Below the pieces are notes generated by a model. It was not told the DNA's origin. It made no database searches and saw nothing but the letters and a program-made list of their open reading frames with translations. A DNA stretch of 64,000 nucleotides from Streptomyces canus (lineage in GTDB: Bacteria > Actinomycetota > Actinomycetes > Streptomycetales > Streptomycetaceae), in assembly GCF_030816965.1 (NCBI RefSeq), contig NZ_JAUSYQ010000002.1:744001-808000 (forward strand), given 5' to 3'. The position numbers and the translations under genes are program-made. Shown in pieces: positions 16,713 through 26,509 of this stretch; position 1 is the stretch's first letter, and each line of letters begins with the position of its first letter.

Positions 16713-18320
16713 TCACACCTCAACCACCACCTCGACGGACGCCGCACCCCCCGCCCCACCCGACGCGGCAACCTGGGTGTGCCCTGCCCCCGCACCCCGG
16801 GGCCGGCGCAGCAGAACGACGGCCACCACCGCGGCCAGCAGCGTGAGCGAACCCGCGACCGTCAGGCACAGCCGCAGCCCGTCCAGGAAGGCCTCCCCCA
16901 GGGCGCCCATGACGCGCCCCCTGTCCGCTCCGAGGTCGAGCCCGGCGACCGCGCCCAGTCCACCTTGGTCAGCCGCGGTCGAGATCCGCTCCCCCGCCGC
17001 CCCGGTCATCCCGGCGTCGGCGAGGTGGGCCGGGAAGCTGTCCAGCGCCCGGGTGGTCAGCAGCGCCCCCAGAACGGCAGGGCCGAGCGCACCGCCGAGC
17101 TGACGGAAGGCGTTGTTGCCCGCCGCGGCCATACCGGCCAGGTGATGCGGCACGGAGGCCACGGCCGTCGCGGTCATCGGCGTCATGACGGCCCCCATTC
17201 CCAGCCCCAGCGGCGCCAGCCGCCAGGCCAGCGAGACGAAAGAGGTGTCCGCGCCGACACCGGTCAACGAGAACAGCGAGGCGGAGACGACGATCAGACC
17301 GCCCGTGATCAGCACGCGCGCGGAGACCCGGTGCATAAGGCGCCCGACGGGCCCGCCGACCAGGATGGCGCAGGCGGTCACCACCAGCATCCGCCAGCCG
17401 GCCTGCAGGGTGCCGAGTTGCTGCACCATCCCGAAGTACAGACTGAGCAGGAAGAAGAAGCCGATCAGCGCGAGAAACGCGATCATCGCGACAAGCGTGG
17501 TCGCGGTGAAGGCCGGGCTGCGGAACAGCGTGAGGTCGAGCATCGGACTGTCACTTCGCCGTTCGGCGAGCACGAAGGCGACACCGGCCACGACGGCCAC
17601 CGCGAGGGCCGTCAGCACCTTCGGGGCGGTGAAGGAGTCGGCGCCGCCCTCGATGACGCCGTAGACCAGGGCGGTGACCGCCACCGTGGCGGTGAGCTGG
17701 CCCGGCCAGTCCAGCCGCCGCCCGTAGGACGCGCGCGAGTCGGTCAGCAACCGTGCCGCGAAGACGGTCGCGAGCAGCGAGACGGGGATCGCCAACAGGT
17801 AGATCCAGCGCCAGGCGAAGTGGTCGAGGATCACTCCGGCGACGATCGGTCCGACGGCCAGCGCCGCCATGAGCGAGGTGGCCCACAGGCCGATGAACTT
17901 TCCGCGCTCCCGATGGTCGGGCACCGCGTGACTGATCAGCGCCAGCGTGGTGGGCAGCAGCGTGGCCGCGCCGAGTCCGGCGAGACCCTGCCCGATCCAC
18001 AGCACCTGCACCGACTGCGCGCTGAGCGCGACGACGGCACCGGCCACGGAGAACAGCAGCCCGGCCTGGAACACCTTCTTGCGCCCGTAGACGTCGCCGA
18101 CGACACCTGCGGTCAGGATGAACGCGGCCATGGGCAGGACGAACGCGTCCTGGACCCACGACAGTTGGGCGGTCGTCGCGCCGAGCGCCGACTGGATGGC
18201 GGGCAGGCTCACGGCGACCGTGGTGACCGGCAGATAAGCGGCGAAGACGCCGAGGCAGGCCATGACGAGCGTGGCCGCCCGCCGGTCCGCCGACCCGCTT
18301 GCCGGAGTCGTGACATTCAC
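16713..18320 (-). CDS. MFS efflux transporter, DHA2 (14-TM) family
   Basis: 535-residue drug:H+ antiporter-like protein. It shows motif A-like GVVGDVYGRKKVFQAGLL, motif C region LPTTLALI and GPIVAGVILDHFAWRWIY (family signature WRWIF), then about 14 hydrophobic segments. The insert LAERRSDSPMLDLTLFRSP before the second half is characteristic of EmrB/QacA proteins. The GTG at 18320 is preceded by GAGGAGAGTTCCCC. It is divergent from an AsnC/Lrp-type regulator that may control it. The substrate is unknown. Confidence 0.9.
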   Translation of the reverse strand: MNVTTPASGSADRRAATLVMACLGVFAAYLPVTTVAVSLPAIQSALGATTAQLSWVQDAFVLPMAAFILTAGVVGDVYGRKKVFQAGLLFSVAGAVVALSAQSVQVLWIGQGLAGLGAATLLPTTLALISHAVPDHRERGKFIGLWATSLMAALAVGPIVAGVILDHFAWRWIYLLAIPVSLLATVFAARLLTDSRASYGRRLDWPGQLTATVAVTALVYGVIEGGADSFTAPKVLTALAVAVVAGVAFVLAERRSDSPMLDLTLFRSPAFTATTLVAMIAFLALIGFFFLLSLYFGMVQQLGTLQAGWRMLVVTACAILVGGPVGRLMHRVSARVLITGGLIVVSASLFSLTGVGADTSFVSLAWRLAPLGLGMGAVMTPMTATAVASVPHHLAGMAAAGNNAFRQLGGALGPAVLGALLTTRALDSFPAHLADAGMTGAAGERISTAADQGGLGAVAGLDLGADRGRVMGALGEAFLDGLRLCLTVAGSLTLLAAVVAVVLLRRPRGAGAGHTQVAASGGAGGAASVEVVVEV

Positions 18321-18469
18321 GGGGAACTCTCCTCTACGGCGCCGCGCGCCGCGGTCGTTCGGTGATTCGCTGGCGCCAGCATCGGTGACAGCGAGCCAGA
18401 TCCCCAACGTCACAGCCAGAAGTGAACACAAACATCCACACAGCCTCGTCCTGCTGCCAGACTTCCCTC

Positions 18470-19465
18470 ATGCCCGACGAGATCGACAGGAAAATCCTCC
18501 GCGCCCTGCACTACTCCCCCCGCGCCTCCTTCCGGCTCATCGGCGAGGTCGCCGGAGTCTCGGAGCAGACCGCCGCCCGCCGCTACCAGGCCCTGCGGCG
18601 CGAGGGCGTGATGCGGGTGATCGGCCTGATCAACCCGGAGGCGCACGGCCAGGCCCGCTGGATCACCCGTATCCGCTGCCGTCCCGACCGTGTCGCCCCG
18701 CTGGCGGACGCCCTCACTCGTCGGCCCGACATCGCCTACGTCGGTCTCGCCTCCGGTGGCTCCGAGATCATCTGCATGATCCACTCACCGGTCGACGCTC
18801 CTCGCGACGACATCCTGCTCCGGCAGTTGCCCAAGGCGGCCTCCGTGCTGGACGTCAGCATCGACCTGCTGATCCGCCACTTCGGCACGGTCGGCACCTC
18901 CGAATGGTCCGGATACGGCGGCCATCTCACCCCCGACCAGGTGGCCCGGCTCACCGCTGACCGGCCGCCCGCGCCCACCGGCGCCCTCCAGCCGCCGGCC
19001 GCCGAGGACACCCCGCTCCTCGAAGCCCTCGCCGAGGACGGCCGTACCACCCACACCCGGCTCGCCGAGCTCACCGGCTGGTCGAAAGCGCGCGTCACCC
19101 GCCGGCTCGACGCACTGGAGTCCTCGGGAGCCCTCTCCTACGACGTCGACCTCCTCCCCGAGCGTCTGGGCCACCACCTCAACGCCACCCTCTGGTTGCG
19201 GGTGGCCCCGGCCCATCTCCACGGTGTCGGCGAGGAGTTGGCCGGACACGACGAGGTGGCCTTCGCCGGCGCCATGAGCGGCGACCACAACATCATGGTC
19301 GTCGCCAACTGCCGTGACACGGAGGACTTCTACCGCTACCTCACGACACGCGTGGCGACCGTCCCCGGCATCGACGCCTACAGCGTCAGCATCCGCGTCC
19401 GCCGCCTCAAACAGGCCGCGTCCCTCATCGCCCACGGCAGGCTGGTCCCTCCCGGCCCGGCGTGA
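18470..19465 (+). CDS. Lrp/AsnC-family regulator with tandem domains
   Basis: 331-residue protein with two Lrp units. The first HTH is MPDEIDRKILRALHYSPRAS and FRLIGEVAGVSEQTAARRYQ, followed by a RAM-like ligand domain. The second HTH is LLEALAEDGRTTHTRLAELT and GWSKARVTRRLDALESSG, followed by a second ligand domain with AGAMSGDHNIMVVANC. Double-length AsnC proteins are common in actinomycetes. The ATG at 18470 is used; a GTG at 18422 would add 16 residues without homology. It is divergent from the MFS exporter, so an amino acid or similar effector may gate export. Confidence 0.88.
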   Translation: MPDEIDRKILRALHYSPRASFRLIGEVAGVSEQTAARRYQALRREGVMRVIGLINPEAHGQARWITRIRCRPDRVAPLADALTRRPDIAYVGLASGGSEIICMIHSPVDAPRDDILLRQLPKAASVLDVSIDLLIRHFGTVGTSEWSGYGGHLTPDQVARLTADRPPAPTGALQPPAAEDTPLLEALAEDGRTTHTRLAELTGWSKARVTRRLDALESSGALSYDVDLLPERLGHHLNATLWLRVAPAHLHGVGEELAGHDEVAFAGAMSGDHNIMVVANCRDTEDFYRYLTTRVATVPGIDAYSVSIRVRRLKQAASLIAHGRLVPPGPA

Positions 19466-19802
19466 AGGAGCGCCGAAGGGCCGGCAGCCACCCGCATCCG
19501 ACTCCGGCGAGCGCGACGGCAGCGGTCATGGGGACGTCTTCGTTCAGCGGTCCGGCGCCCTCACACGGTCAGATGGCGCCGTCTGCTGATCGAATCTTGA
19601 TCGCGTCCCCACGCGCGGCATCGGCCGAATGACCGAGGCCGCCCTCGCCGACTCCTGAGCCCCCTCCTTTCGGTCATCGCTTCTTCCGAGCGCCAACTGC
19701 TGTTCGGATCGCAAGCGTTGACCCGCCCCCGGAGCAACAGCAGAATGATCCCGCCACTGTGAGAGCGCTCTCACGAATCGCTCGCACCTCCCGAGGAGAC
19801 CC
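19466..19802. other. Intergenic region with LacI-type control site
   Basis: 337 bp without a credible gene. The right end contains the palindrome at 19759-19774 and the ribosome-binding site GAGGAG of the next gene. Nothing else was recognised. Confidence 0.5.
19759..19774. promoter_or_regulatory. LacI-family operator palindrome
   Basis: The perfect 16-bp palindrome GTGAGAGCGCTCTCAC is 29 bp before the start of the Tat-secreted protein. Its GAGCGCTC core matches the operator class of LacI/GalR sugar repressors in Streptomyces (compare CebR sites with GGGAGCGCTCCC). No lacI gene lies in this window. Confidence 0.65.
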
Positions 19803-21176
19803 ATGACCGGCCGCCCCCGCCCACCGCTCAGCCGCCGTACGCTCATCGGGACAGGTCTCGGTGTCGCGGTCCTCACCGCGGCCGGCACCGGCACGGCCCG
19901 CGCCGCGCAGCACACCACCGCGGCCTCCTCGCCCCGCCGCGCGCAGGCGTTCCTCGCCGCCGCCATGGACGCCTACCCGGACCACGGCACGATCCGGCTC
20001 ACCCAGAGCTACACGGACCAGGCGGGACTGTTCAGCACGGCGTTCACGTACGACAACGCCCTCGCGATCCTGGCCCATCTCGCGTGCCCCGCGGGCGAGT
20101 CGCGGGCCGTGGCCCTCGGTGACGCGCTGCTGTACGCCCAGGCCCACGACCCCGTGCACGACGACGGCCGACTCCGGCAGGCCTACAACGTAGGGCCGTA
20201 CACCTTCTACGACGGCTCCCCGCAGCCGGACGGGTTCGTCAAGGCCGACGGCACGGCCAACGTCGGTACGCAGTTCGGCTTCACCGGGACCGCCGTGGGC
20301 GACATGGCGTGGGCCGGTATCGCGCTCGGCGCTCTCGCCGGGCGCACCGGTGAGCGGCGCTTCCTCACCGGCGCGGTACGGATCGGCGAGTGGATCGAGC
20401 GGGTGGGGCGTACCGACGAGCCGCTGGGCGGCTACAAGTTCGGGGTCAACGGGGCCGACGAAAAACTGCCGTTCACCTCGACCGAGCACAACACCGACCT
20501 GGTCGGCCTGTTCGGACGGCTCGCCCGGCTGACCGGGGACAAGGTCTGGCGGGAGCGTCGTGCGCGGGCCAGAGCGTTCGTCGAGAAGATGTGGGAGCCG
20601 TCGGGGGGCTTCTTCTACACAGGCACCAACGACGGCGTGACGATCAACAAGTCCCCGATCCCGGAGGACACCCAGACCTGGACCCACCTCGCCCTCGCCT
20701 CCCCTGCCCACTCCCGCTCCCTCGACTGGGCCGCGACCGAGCTGGCCGTGCTGGACACGGCCGGCCGCCCCAACAGCACGGTCCCCTCCGGTCAGTCCTA
20801 CCAGGGCGTCACCTTCAGTTCCGCGAGCCTGCTGGCCAACGAGGGTGCCCCCATCGCTGACGGCCAGCCCCGGCCGGACCGCAACGGCGTCTGGTTCGAG
20901 GGCACCGCCCACCTCGCGCTCGCCCTGCGCCACCGGGGACACTCCGGCGACGAGAAGCGCGCCCGCCGCCTGCTCGGCTCGATCGAGCGTGCCCAGGATC
21001 TCCTCGGCGACGCCCAGACCGTCGGTGGCACGGCCGTCCCCGCCCGCTCCGGGGTCGTCTCGGCGAGCAGCCCGCTCGACACCGGTTTCGGGTTCGGCTA
21101 CTACCCCTACCGGCACACCGGCGCCACCGCCTGGTACCTCCTGGCAGCGGCCCGCGCCAATCCGCTGCGGGCCTGA
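19803..21176 (+). CDS. Tat-secreted (alpha/alpha) barrel protein, putative glycan-active
   Basis: 457 residues. The N-terminus PLSRRTLIGTGLGVAVLTAA is a twin-arginine signal with an Ala-rich cleavage region near residue 35. The mature part has repeated helical hairpins: YTDQAGLFSTAFTYDNALAI, LGDALLYAQAH, GDMAWAGIALGALAGRTGE, EHNTDLVGLFGRLARLTGD and GVWFEGTAHLALAL. This pattern is typical of six-hairpin glycosidases or lyases. The exact family and substrate are not recognised. A LacI-type operator just upstream supports sugar-dependent induction. ATG with a GAGGAG ribosome-binding site. Confidence 0.8.
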   Translation: MTGRPRPPLSRRTLIGTGLGVAVLTAAGTGTARAAQHTTAASSPRRAQAFLAAAMDAYPDHGTIRLTQSYTDQAGLFSTAFTYDNALAILAHLACPAGESRAVALGDALLYAQAHDPVHDDGRLRQAYNVGPYTFYDGSPQPDGFVKADGTANVGTQFGFTGTAVGDMAWAGIALGALAGRTGERRFLTGAVRIGEWIERVGRTDEPLGGYKFGVNGADEKLPFTSTEHNTDLVGLFGRLARLTGDKVWRERRARARAFVEKMWEPSGGFFYTGTNDGVTINKSPIPEDTQTWTHLALASPAHSRSLDWAATELAVLDTAGRPNSTVPSGQSYQGVTFSSASLLANEGAPIADGQPRPDRNGVWFEGTAHLALALRHRGHSGDEKRARRLLGSIERAQDLLGDAQTVGGTAVPARSGVVSASSPLDTGFGFGYYPYRHTGATAWYLLAAARANPLRA

Positions 21177-21828
21177 CTCCCCGCCCGATCACCACAGACA
21201 GGGTCAACCGGCGGCGTGCGTCCCTGAGTTCGGCGTCGCGCCGCTTGCCGTCCCCGCTGATGCCGGCAGCGACCACGGCATGGTCGCCGAGGGGTGAGTC
21301 GCCACCGCCGACGGCTCCGCCGCGCGCCAGGCCATGTGGAACGGCGGCACAGACCAGCAGTCCTGCTCAACGTCCCCTCGAAGCCGCTGTCTTACACGGT
21401 CGCGGCCGGCTCCACCCAGGTGACGGTGCCCTCGACCGCCCTGACGCCGAGGTCTCCGCGGTCTGCGTGGAGGTCATGGAGATGCCGCCGGCTGATCGAT
21501 CGCTCTGCCCTGCCGGGGCAGCGTGGCGGCACCCAGGTCGGTGATCGTGGTGGTCATCGGGCGGCGGTCGCCCAGCCGGCCTCCGGTGGTGGTGCTGTCC
21601 AGGGCACGGCGAGGAGAACGGCGCCCGCCGGGATGCCGGCCCACAAGGCGGCCGTCGGTCGGCATCGGAGTGAGTGAACTCGCGATCTCGGCGCCCACCT
21701 GCTCAGTCCGAGCCGCGCGCCGCGCATCCCGATGACGGCGATCTTTGCTGCCCCGTTGCGCGGACATGACCGGATAACTGCTGATCCATGACCGGACAGC
21801 GGCAGACTCGCACGCATGATGGTCGGCG
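21177..21828. other. Long gap with a possible secreted-enzyme remnant
   Basis: Roughly 650 bp with no intact gene. From about 21340 to 21480 the plus strand encodes LLNVPSKPLSYTVAAGSTQV and TVPSTALTP, which resembles a beta-sandwich end of a secreted glycosidase but has no start and no clear continuation. The rest shows only low-complexity open frames. Confidence 0.35.
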
Positions 21829-21851
21829 TAGGTAAGGCGTGCCTTCGCTAA
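21829..21851. promoter_or_regulatory. Iron box (DmdR/IdeR-type operator)
   Basis: TAGGTAAGGC-GT-GCCTTCGCTAA is an imperfect dyad close to the actinobacterial iron-box consensus TTAGGTTAGGCTNACCTAA. It is 49 bp before the EfeU-EfeO start, as expected for iron-repressed uptake genes. Confidence 0.7.
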
Positions 21852-21900
21852 CCAGCGACGACGGCAGCCGAGGACAACTGCCAGGAAGGTCGCCGCGGCC

Positions 21901-23931
21901 ATGTGGGACGACGCGTTTCCGAGCTTTCTCATCGGGCTGAGGGAGGGTCTCGAGGCCGGGCTCATCCTCTCCGTTCTCATCGCCACGTTGGTGCGGTCCG
22001 ATGCCCGGTCCCGGCTGCCACAGGTGTGGACGGGCGTCCTGGCCGCGATCTCCCTCGCGCTGAGTTTCGGCGCGGTGCTGACCTTCACCGCCGCGTCCCT
22101 GCCCGCGACCGCCCAGGAGGCGTTCGGCGGCGCGCTGAGCGTGGTGGCCGTCGGCTTCGTCACCGCCATGGTGTTCTGGATGCGCCGCTCGGCGCGCACC
22201 TTCTCCAGTGAGATCCGGGAGAAGGTCACCGGGGCGCTGGGCATGGGCGCGGGCATGCTGATCGTCACCTCCTTCCTGGCGGTGGGCCGCGAGGGCCTGG
22301 AGACCGCGCTGTTCCTGTGGACCACGGCCCGCGCGGCCGGCGACTCCGCGGGCCCGCTGACCGGCGCCGGGATCGGCCTGGTCCTCGCGGCGGGCCTGTG
22401 CTGGGGGCTGTACCGCCGCGTCCTGCACATCAACCTGACGAAGTTCTTCACCGCCACCGGCGCCGTCCTCATCGTCATCGCGGCCGGCGTGCTCGGGTAC
22501 GGGCTGCGCGACCTCCAGGAGGGCACGGTGCTGCCCGGCGGGACGTCGTACGCCGTCGATCTCGGCGGCAGCGTGGACGCGGGGGCCTGGTACAGCACCC
22601 TCGTGCAGGGCGTGTTCAACCTGACGCCGACCATGACCTGGTTGCAGGTGGCCGGCTACGCCGGCTATCTCGCGGTCGTGATGACGCTCTTCCTGCGCGG
22701 CGCGTCGACGCGGCCCACGGACCCCGCCCGGAAGGCACCGCGGACGAAGCCCGCCGGTACGGCACCCGCCCGCCGCCGCCCCGCCTGGGTGGCTCCCGTC
22801 GCGGTCGTCGCCGCACCCGCCGTACTGGCGGGAGCAGCCGTCGCTCTCGGTGGTTCCCGGCCCGCCGGTGCCCGGACCGTGGCCGTGTCGGAGAAGGACT
22901 GCGGCAAGGGCTTCACCGCGCCGAAGGCCGGGCGGCGGACCTTCCGGATGCGCAACACCGGCGACAAGACCTCCGAGGTGTACCTCGTCGATCCGGGCTC
23001 CGACGCGGTCTACGGCGAGGTCGAGGGCCTCGCTCCCGGCACCACCCGTGACCTGGTGGCGACCGTCGCGGGCGGCACGTATGCCTGGCGCTGTGTGCCC
23101 AGCAGCGGCAAGGCGGTCACCTCCCGCGCGGTCCGGGTCACGGGTGGCGGTGGGACCACCGCGGTCGTGCCCGTGTCCGCCCACGACCTGGCCGCGCCGC
23201 TCAAGTCGTACAAGGCATACGTCAACCAGGGCCTGACCACCCTCGCCGCCCGGACTCACCGGCTCAGCGACGACATCGCGGCCGGCCATCTCGGTGCGGC
23301 CCGCACCGACTGGCTGACCGCGCAGCGCACCTACGCCTCGCTCGGTGCCGCCTACGGCACGTTCCAGGACTACGACCAGAAGATCGACGGACGGCCCGAC
23401 GGGCTTCCCGGCGGAGTGCACGACAAGGACTTCACCGGCTTCCACCGGATCGAGTACGGCCTGTGGCACGGCCAGACAGCGAGCGAGTTGACCGCGCCCG
23501 CACAGCAACTCGCCGCCGACGCCGCCGCGCTGCGCACAGCCTTCCCCACCCAGGACTTCGATCCCGGCGACCTGCCCCTGCGCGCCCACGAGATCCTGGA
23601 GAACACCCTCCAGTTCGAACTGACCGGCGATGCCGGCCAGGGCAGCGGCACCGAACTCGCCACCGCTGATGCCAACCTCACCGGCACCCGCGAACTCCTC
23701 ACCGTCCTGCGGCCGTTGCTGACCACCCGTGCTCCGCACCTGCTCCGCACCGTCGACGCGGACATCACCCGGCTGCAGAAGCAGCTCGACTCCGCGCGCC
23801 ACGACGGGAGTTGGACCCCGGTCGAACGTCTCGACGCGACCGCGCGGGCGCGGCTGAACGGGGCCACAGGGCAGCTCCTGGAGGACCTCTCGCCGGTGCC
23901 GGACCTGCTGGAGATCAGGAAGTCCGCGTGA
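21901..23931 (+). CDS. efeU: EfeU-EfeO fusion, iron permease with cupredoxin/M75 domain
   Basis: 676 residues joining the ferrous/ferric permease EfeU and its partner EfeO. Residues 1-270 form a seven-helix permease with the two REXXE-type iron motifs REGLE (14-18) and REGLE (130-134). After a Pro/Arg-rich linker and one more hydrophobic helix (about 300-320) comes a cupredoxin-like domain (about 330-400). A peptidase-M75/imelysin-like domain (about 430-676) follows with [12 protein letters not shown] (His515, Glu518). In enterobacteria these parts are separate proteins. It is probably iron-regulated through the upstream iron box and is translationally coupled to efeB. Confidence 0.92.
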   Translation: MWDDAFPSFLIGLREGLEAGLILSVLIATLVRSDARSRLPQVWTGVLAAISLALSFGAVLTFTAASLPATAQEAFGGALSVVAVGFVTAMVFWMRRSARTFSSEIREKVTGALGMGAGMLIVTSFLAVGREGLETALFLWTTARAAGDSAGPLTGAGIGLVLAAGLCWGLYRRVLHINLTKFFTATGAVLIVIAAGVLGYGLRDLQEGTVLPGGTSYAVDLGGSVDAGAWYSTLVQGVFNLTPTMTWLQVAGYAGYLAVVMTLFLRGASTRPTDPARKAPRTKPAGTAPARRRPAWVAPVAVVAAPAVLAGAAVALGGSRPAGARTVAVSEKDCGKGFTAPKAGRRTFRMRNTGDKTSEVYLVDPGSDAVYGEVEGLAPGTTRDLVATVAGGTYAWRCVPSSGKAVTSRAVRVTGGGGTTAVVPVSAHDLAAPLKSYKAYVNQGLTTLAARTHRLSDDIAAGHLGAARTDWLTAQRTYASLGAAYGTFQDYDQKIDGRPDGLPGGVHDKDFTGFHRIEYGLWHGQTASELTAPAQQLAADAAALRTAFPTQDFDPGDLPLRAHEILENTLQFELTGDAGQGSGTELATADANLTGTRELLTVLRPLLTTRAPHLLRTVDADITRLQKQLDSARHDGSWTPVERLDATARARLNGATGQLLEDLSPVPDLLEIRKSA

Positions 23932-25241
23932 AGACCCACGACCACGAACACCCCGAAGGGAACCACCCCATGCCGTCCACCGAAGCGTCAGGCTGTCCCG
24001 CGGGTGCCGGCCGCCGCTCCTTCGTGAGGACGGCCCTCGGTGCCTCGGCAGCGGGCGCCGCACTGGCCGGCGGCGCCTTCGCCCTGAGCGCGAGCGGCGG
24101 ATCGGCCGAGGCGCAGGCCGCGGACGCCCCCGGCACCGCGAAAGTGCCCTTCCACGGCGCCCACCAGGCGGGCATCCTCACCCCGGCACCGGCCGCGGCC
24201 ACCTTCGTCTCCTTCGACGTCATCACCGACGACCGCGCACAACTGGCCGACCTGCTGAGGACGTTGACGACCCGCGCCCGCTTCCTCACCTCCGGCGGCA
24301 CCCCCGCCGACCTCGGTGTCGGCGCCCCGCCCTCCGACAACGGCATCCTCGGCCCGGACGTCCCCGCCGACTCCCTCACCGTCACCTTGGGCGTGGGAGC
24401 CTCGCTCTTCGACGACCGCTACGGCCTCGCGAAGGCGAAGCCGCGCCGGCTCACCCCGATGCGGACCTTTCCCAACGACAACCTGGACCCGGCCGCCTGC
24501 CACGGCGACCTGTCCCTGCAACTCTGCGCCGCACGCCAGGACACGGTGCTGCACGCACTGCGCGACATCGCCAAGCACACCCGTGGCGCGATGCAGATCA
24601 AGTGGCGCGTCGACGGCTTCCAGAACGTCCCCCGCCCCAGCGGCGCCCAGCGCAACCTCCTCGGCTTCAAGGACGGCATCGCCAACCCGGAGGTGACATC
24701 GGCCCGTGAGATGAACCGGCTCGTGTGGGTCGGGGCCGGGCAGGGCGAGCCGGCCTGGGCGACCGGCGGCTCCTACCAGGTCATCCGCGTCATCCGGATG
24801 CTCGTCGAGTTCTGGGACCGGATCTCGCTGACCGAGCAGGAGCTGATGTTCGGCCGCCGCAAGGACACCGGCGCCCCGCTCGACGGCGCCAAGGAGACCG
24901 ACGTCCCGCGCTACGCCAAGGATCCGCACGGCACCGCGATACCCCTCGACGCCCACATCCGCCTCGCCAACCCACGCACCAGCAGGACCGACAACTCCCG
25001 CATTCTGCGCCGGGGTTACAACTACGACCGCGGGATCGACGACGTCGGCAACCTGGACATGGGCCTGGTGTTCTGCTGCTACCAGCAGGACGTACAGCGT
25101 CAGTTCGAGGCCACCCAGACCCGCCTGATCGACGAACCCCTCGTCGACTACATCTCCCCGACCGGCGGCGGCTACTTCTTCGCCCTGCCCGGCGTCCGCG
25201 ACTCCACCGACTGGCTGGGCCGGGAACTGCTCACGACCTGA
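23928..25241 (+). CDS. efeB: EfeB deferrochelatase / DyP-type peroxidase
   Basis: 437-residue dye-decolourising-peroxidase-family protein of the EfeUOB system, proposed to oxidise Fe(II) or to extract iron from haem outside the membrane. The signal [20 protein letters not shown] is twin-arginine. The DyP signature GFKDG places the distal Asp at 249, and His343 in [10 protein letters not shown] is the likely proximal haem ligand, followed by [11 protein letters not shown]. The GTG at 23928 overlaps the preceding stop by 4 nt and has AGGAAG upstream; an in-frame ATG at 23970 is an alternative. Confidence 0.92.
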   Translation: MKTHDHEHPEGNHPMPSTEASGCPAGAGRRSFVRTALGASAAGAALAGGAFALSASGGSAEAQAADAPGTAKVPFHGAHQAGILTPAPAAATFVSFDVITDDRAQLADLLRTLTTRARFLTSGGTPADLGVGAPPSDNGILGPDVPADSLTVTLGVGASLFDDRYGLAKAKPRRLTPMRTFPNDNLDPAACHGDLSLQLCAARQDTVLHALRDIAKHTRGAMQIKWRVDGFQNVPRPSGAQRNLLGFKDGIANPEVTSAREMNRLVWVGAGQGEPAWATGGSYQVIRVIRMLVEFWDRISLTEQELMFGRRKDTGAPLDGAKETDVPRYAKDPHGTAIPLDAHIRLANPRTSRTDNSRILRRGYNYDRGIDDVGNLDMGLVFCCYQQDVQRQFEATQTRLIDEPLVDYISPTGGGYFFALPGVRDSTDWLGRELLTT

Positions 25242-25479
25242 GATGCCGCTCGGACCGGCGCATGCGCTGGAAGAAGGAGATGTACACCGACCTGGCCCTG
25301 CGCGACGGTGTCCCGCTCGCCTGTGCCGGAACGGATCGGCTTCGAGCCGGACTCACCGGTGCCCTTCCAGGACTGGCGGACTGACCCGCCGACGGCACCG
25401 TCGGCTACTGGCCACACTGGTTCTGAACTGTTAGAACGCAGACGACGAGCCCATCTGCCATCCTGAGCCGGAGGAACCC

Positions 25480-26472
25480 ATGAAGATGCTGATCAACGTC
25501 CCGGAAACCGTGGTCGCGGACGCCCTGCGCGGTATGGCGGCCGCCCATCCCGAGTTGACCGTGGATGTCGAGAACCGTGTGATCGTACGGCGGGACGCCC
25601 CCGTCGCCGGGCAGGTCGCCCTGATCTCCGGTGGCGGCTCGGGGCACGAGCCGCTGCACGGCGGTTTTGTCGGACCCGGCATGTTGTCCGCGGCCTGCCC
25701 GGGCGAGGTGTTCACGTCCCCGGTGCCGGACCAGATGGTGCGGGCGGCGGCCGCCGTGGACAGCGGGGCCGGTGTGCTGTTCATCGTGAAGAACTACACG
25801 GGGGACGTGCTGAACTTCGACATGGCGGCGGAACTCGCCGAGGACGAGGGCATTCAGGTTGCGAAGGTCCTGGTCAACGATGACGTGGCGGTGACGGACA
25901 GCCTCTACACGGCCGGTCGGCGGGGCACCGGCGCCACGCTGTTCGTGGAGAAGATCGCGGGCGCCGCGGCTGAGGAGGGGCAGCCGCTGGAGCGGGTGGA
26001 GGCGATCGCCCGGCAGGTCAACGAGAACTCCCGGAGTTTCGGCGTCGCGCTGAGCGCCTGCACCACACCCGCCAAGGGCAGCCCCACCTTCGATCTGCCG
26101 GACGGCGAGCTGGAGCTGGGAGTCGGCATCCACGGCGAGCCCGGCCGGGAGCGGCGGGCGATGATGACCTCGCGGGAGATCGCCGACTTCTCGGTGCACG
26201 CGATCCTGGACGACATGAGCCCGCGCAATCCCGTCCTCGTCCTGGTCAACGGCATGGGAGCCACCCCGCTCCTGGAGCTGTACGGCTTCAACGCCGAGGT
26301 GCAGCGGGTGCTCGTCGACCGCGGGGTCGCGGTCGCCCGCACCCTGGTCGGCAACTACGTCACCTCGCTCGACATGGCCGGCGCCTCGGTCACCCTGTGC
26401 CAGGTGGACGAGGAGCTGCTGCGGCTGTGGGACGCGCCGGTGAAGACACCGGGGCTGCGCTGGGGTGTGTGA
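25480..26472 (+). CDS. dhaK: Dihydroxyacetone kinase subunit DhaK
   Basis: 330-residue substrate-binding subunit of the PTS-type dihydroxyacetone kinase. It holds dihydroxyacetone as a hemiaminal on His218, seen here as GIHGEPG at exactly residue 218. Other marks are LISGGGSGHEPLHGGFVGPGML near the N-terminus, IVKNYTGDVLNFDMA and VNGMGATPLLELY. GGAGGAACCC precedes the ATG. It is the first gene of dhaKLM. The cytoplasmic complex makes dihydroxyacetone phosphate for glycolysis. Confidence 0.96.
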   Translation: MKMLINVPETVVADALRGMAAAHPELTVDVENRVIVRRDAPVAGQVALISGGGSGHEPLHGGFVGPGMLSAACPGEVFTSPVPDQMVRAAAAVDSGAGVLFIVKNYTGDVLNFDMAAELAEDEGIQVAKVLVNDDVAVTDSLYTAGRRGTGATLFVEKIAGAAAEEGQPLERVEAIARQVNENSRSFGVALSACTTPAKGSPTFDLPDGELELGVGIHGEPGRERRAMMTSREIADFSVHAILDDMSPRNPVLVLVNGMGATPLLELYGFNAEVQRVLVDRGVAVARTLVGNYVTSLDMAGASVTLCQVDEELLRLWDAPVKTPGLRWGV

Positions 26473-26509
26473 GCAAGCGATCAACGTACCGACCACGCAA
26501 GGAGATCCA

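Noticed and set aside
16239..18365. 708-residue plus-strand open frame opposite the MFS gene
   Set aside because: Low-complexity Gln/Arg/Gly/His composition and no homology. The minus strand has 14 clear transmembrane segments and MFS motifs.
21474..24063. Long minus-strand frames opposite the efe genes
   Set aside because: Repetitive Arg/Gly/Ala composition, without start context. EfeU/EfeO motifs on the plus strand are unambiguous.
25242..25479. Small gene after efeB (ATG at 25262, 40 codons)
   Set aside because: No ribosome-binding site, and a plausible peptide only if the frame changes midway. Not recognised and probably a scrap.
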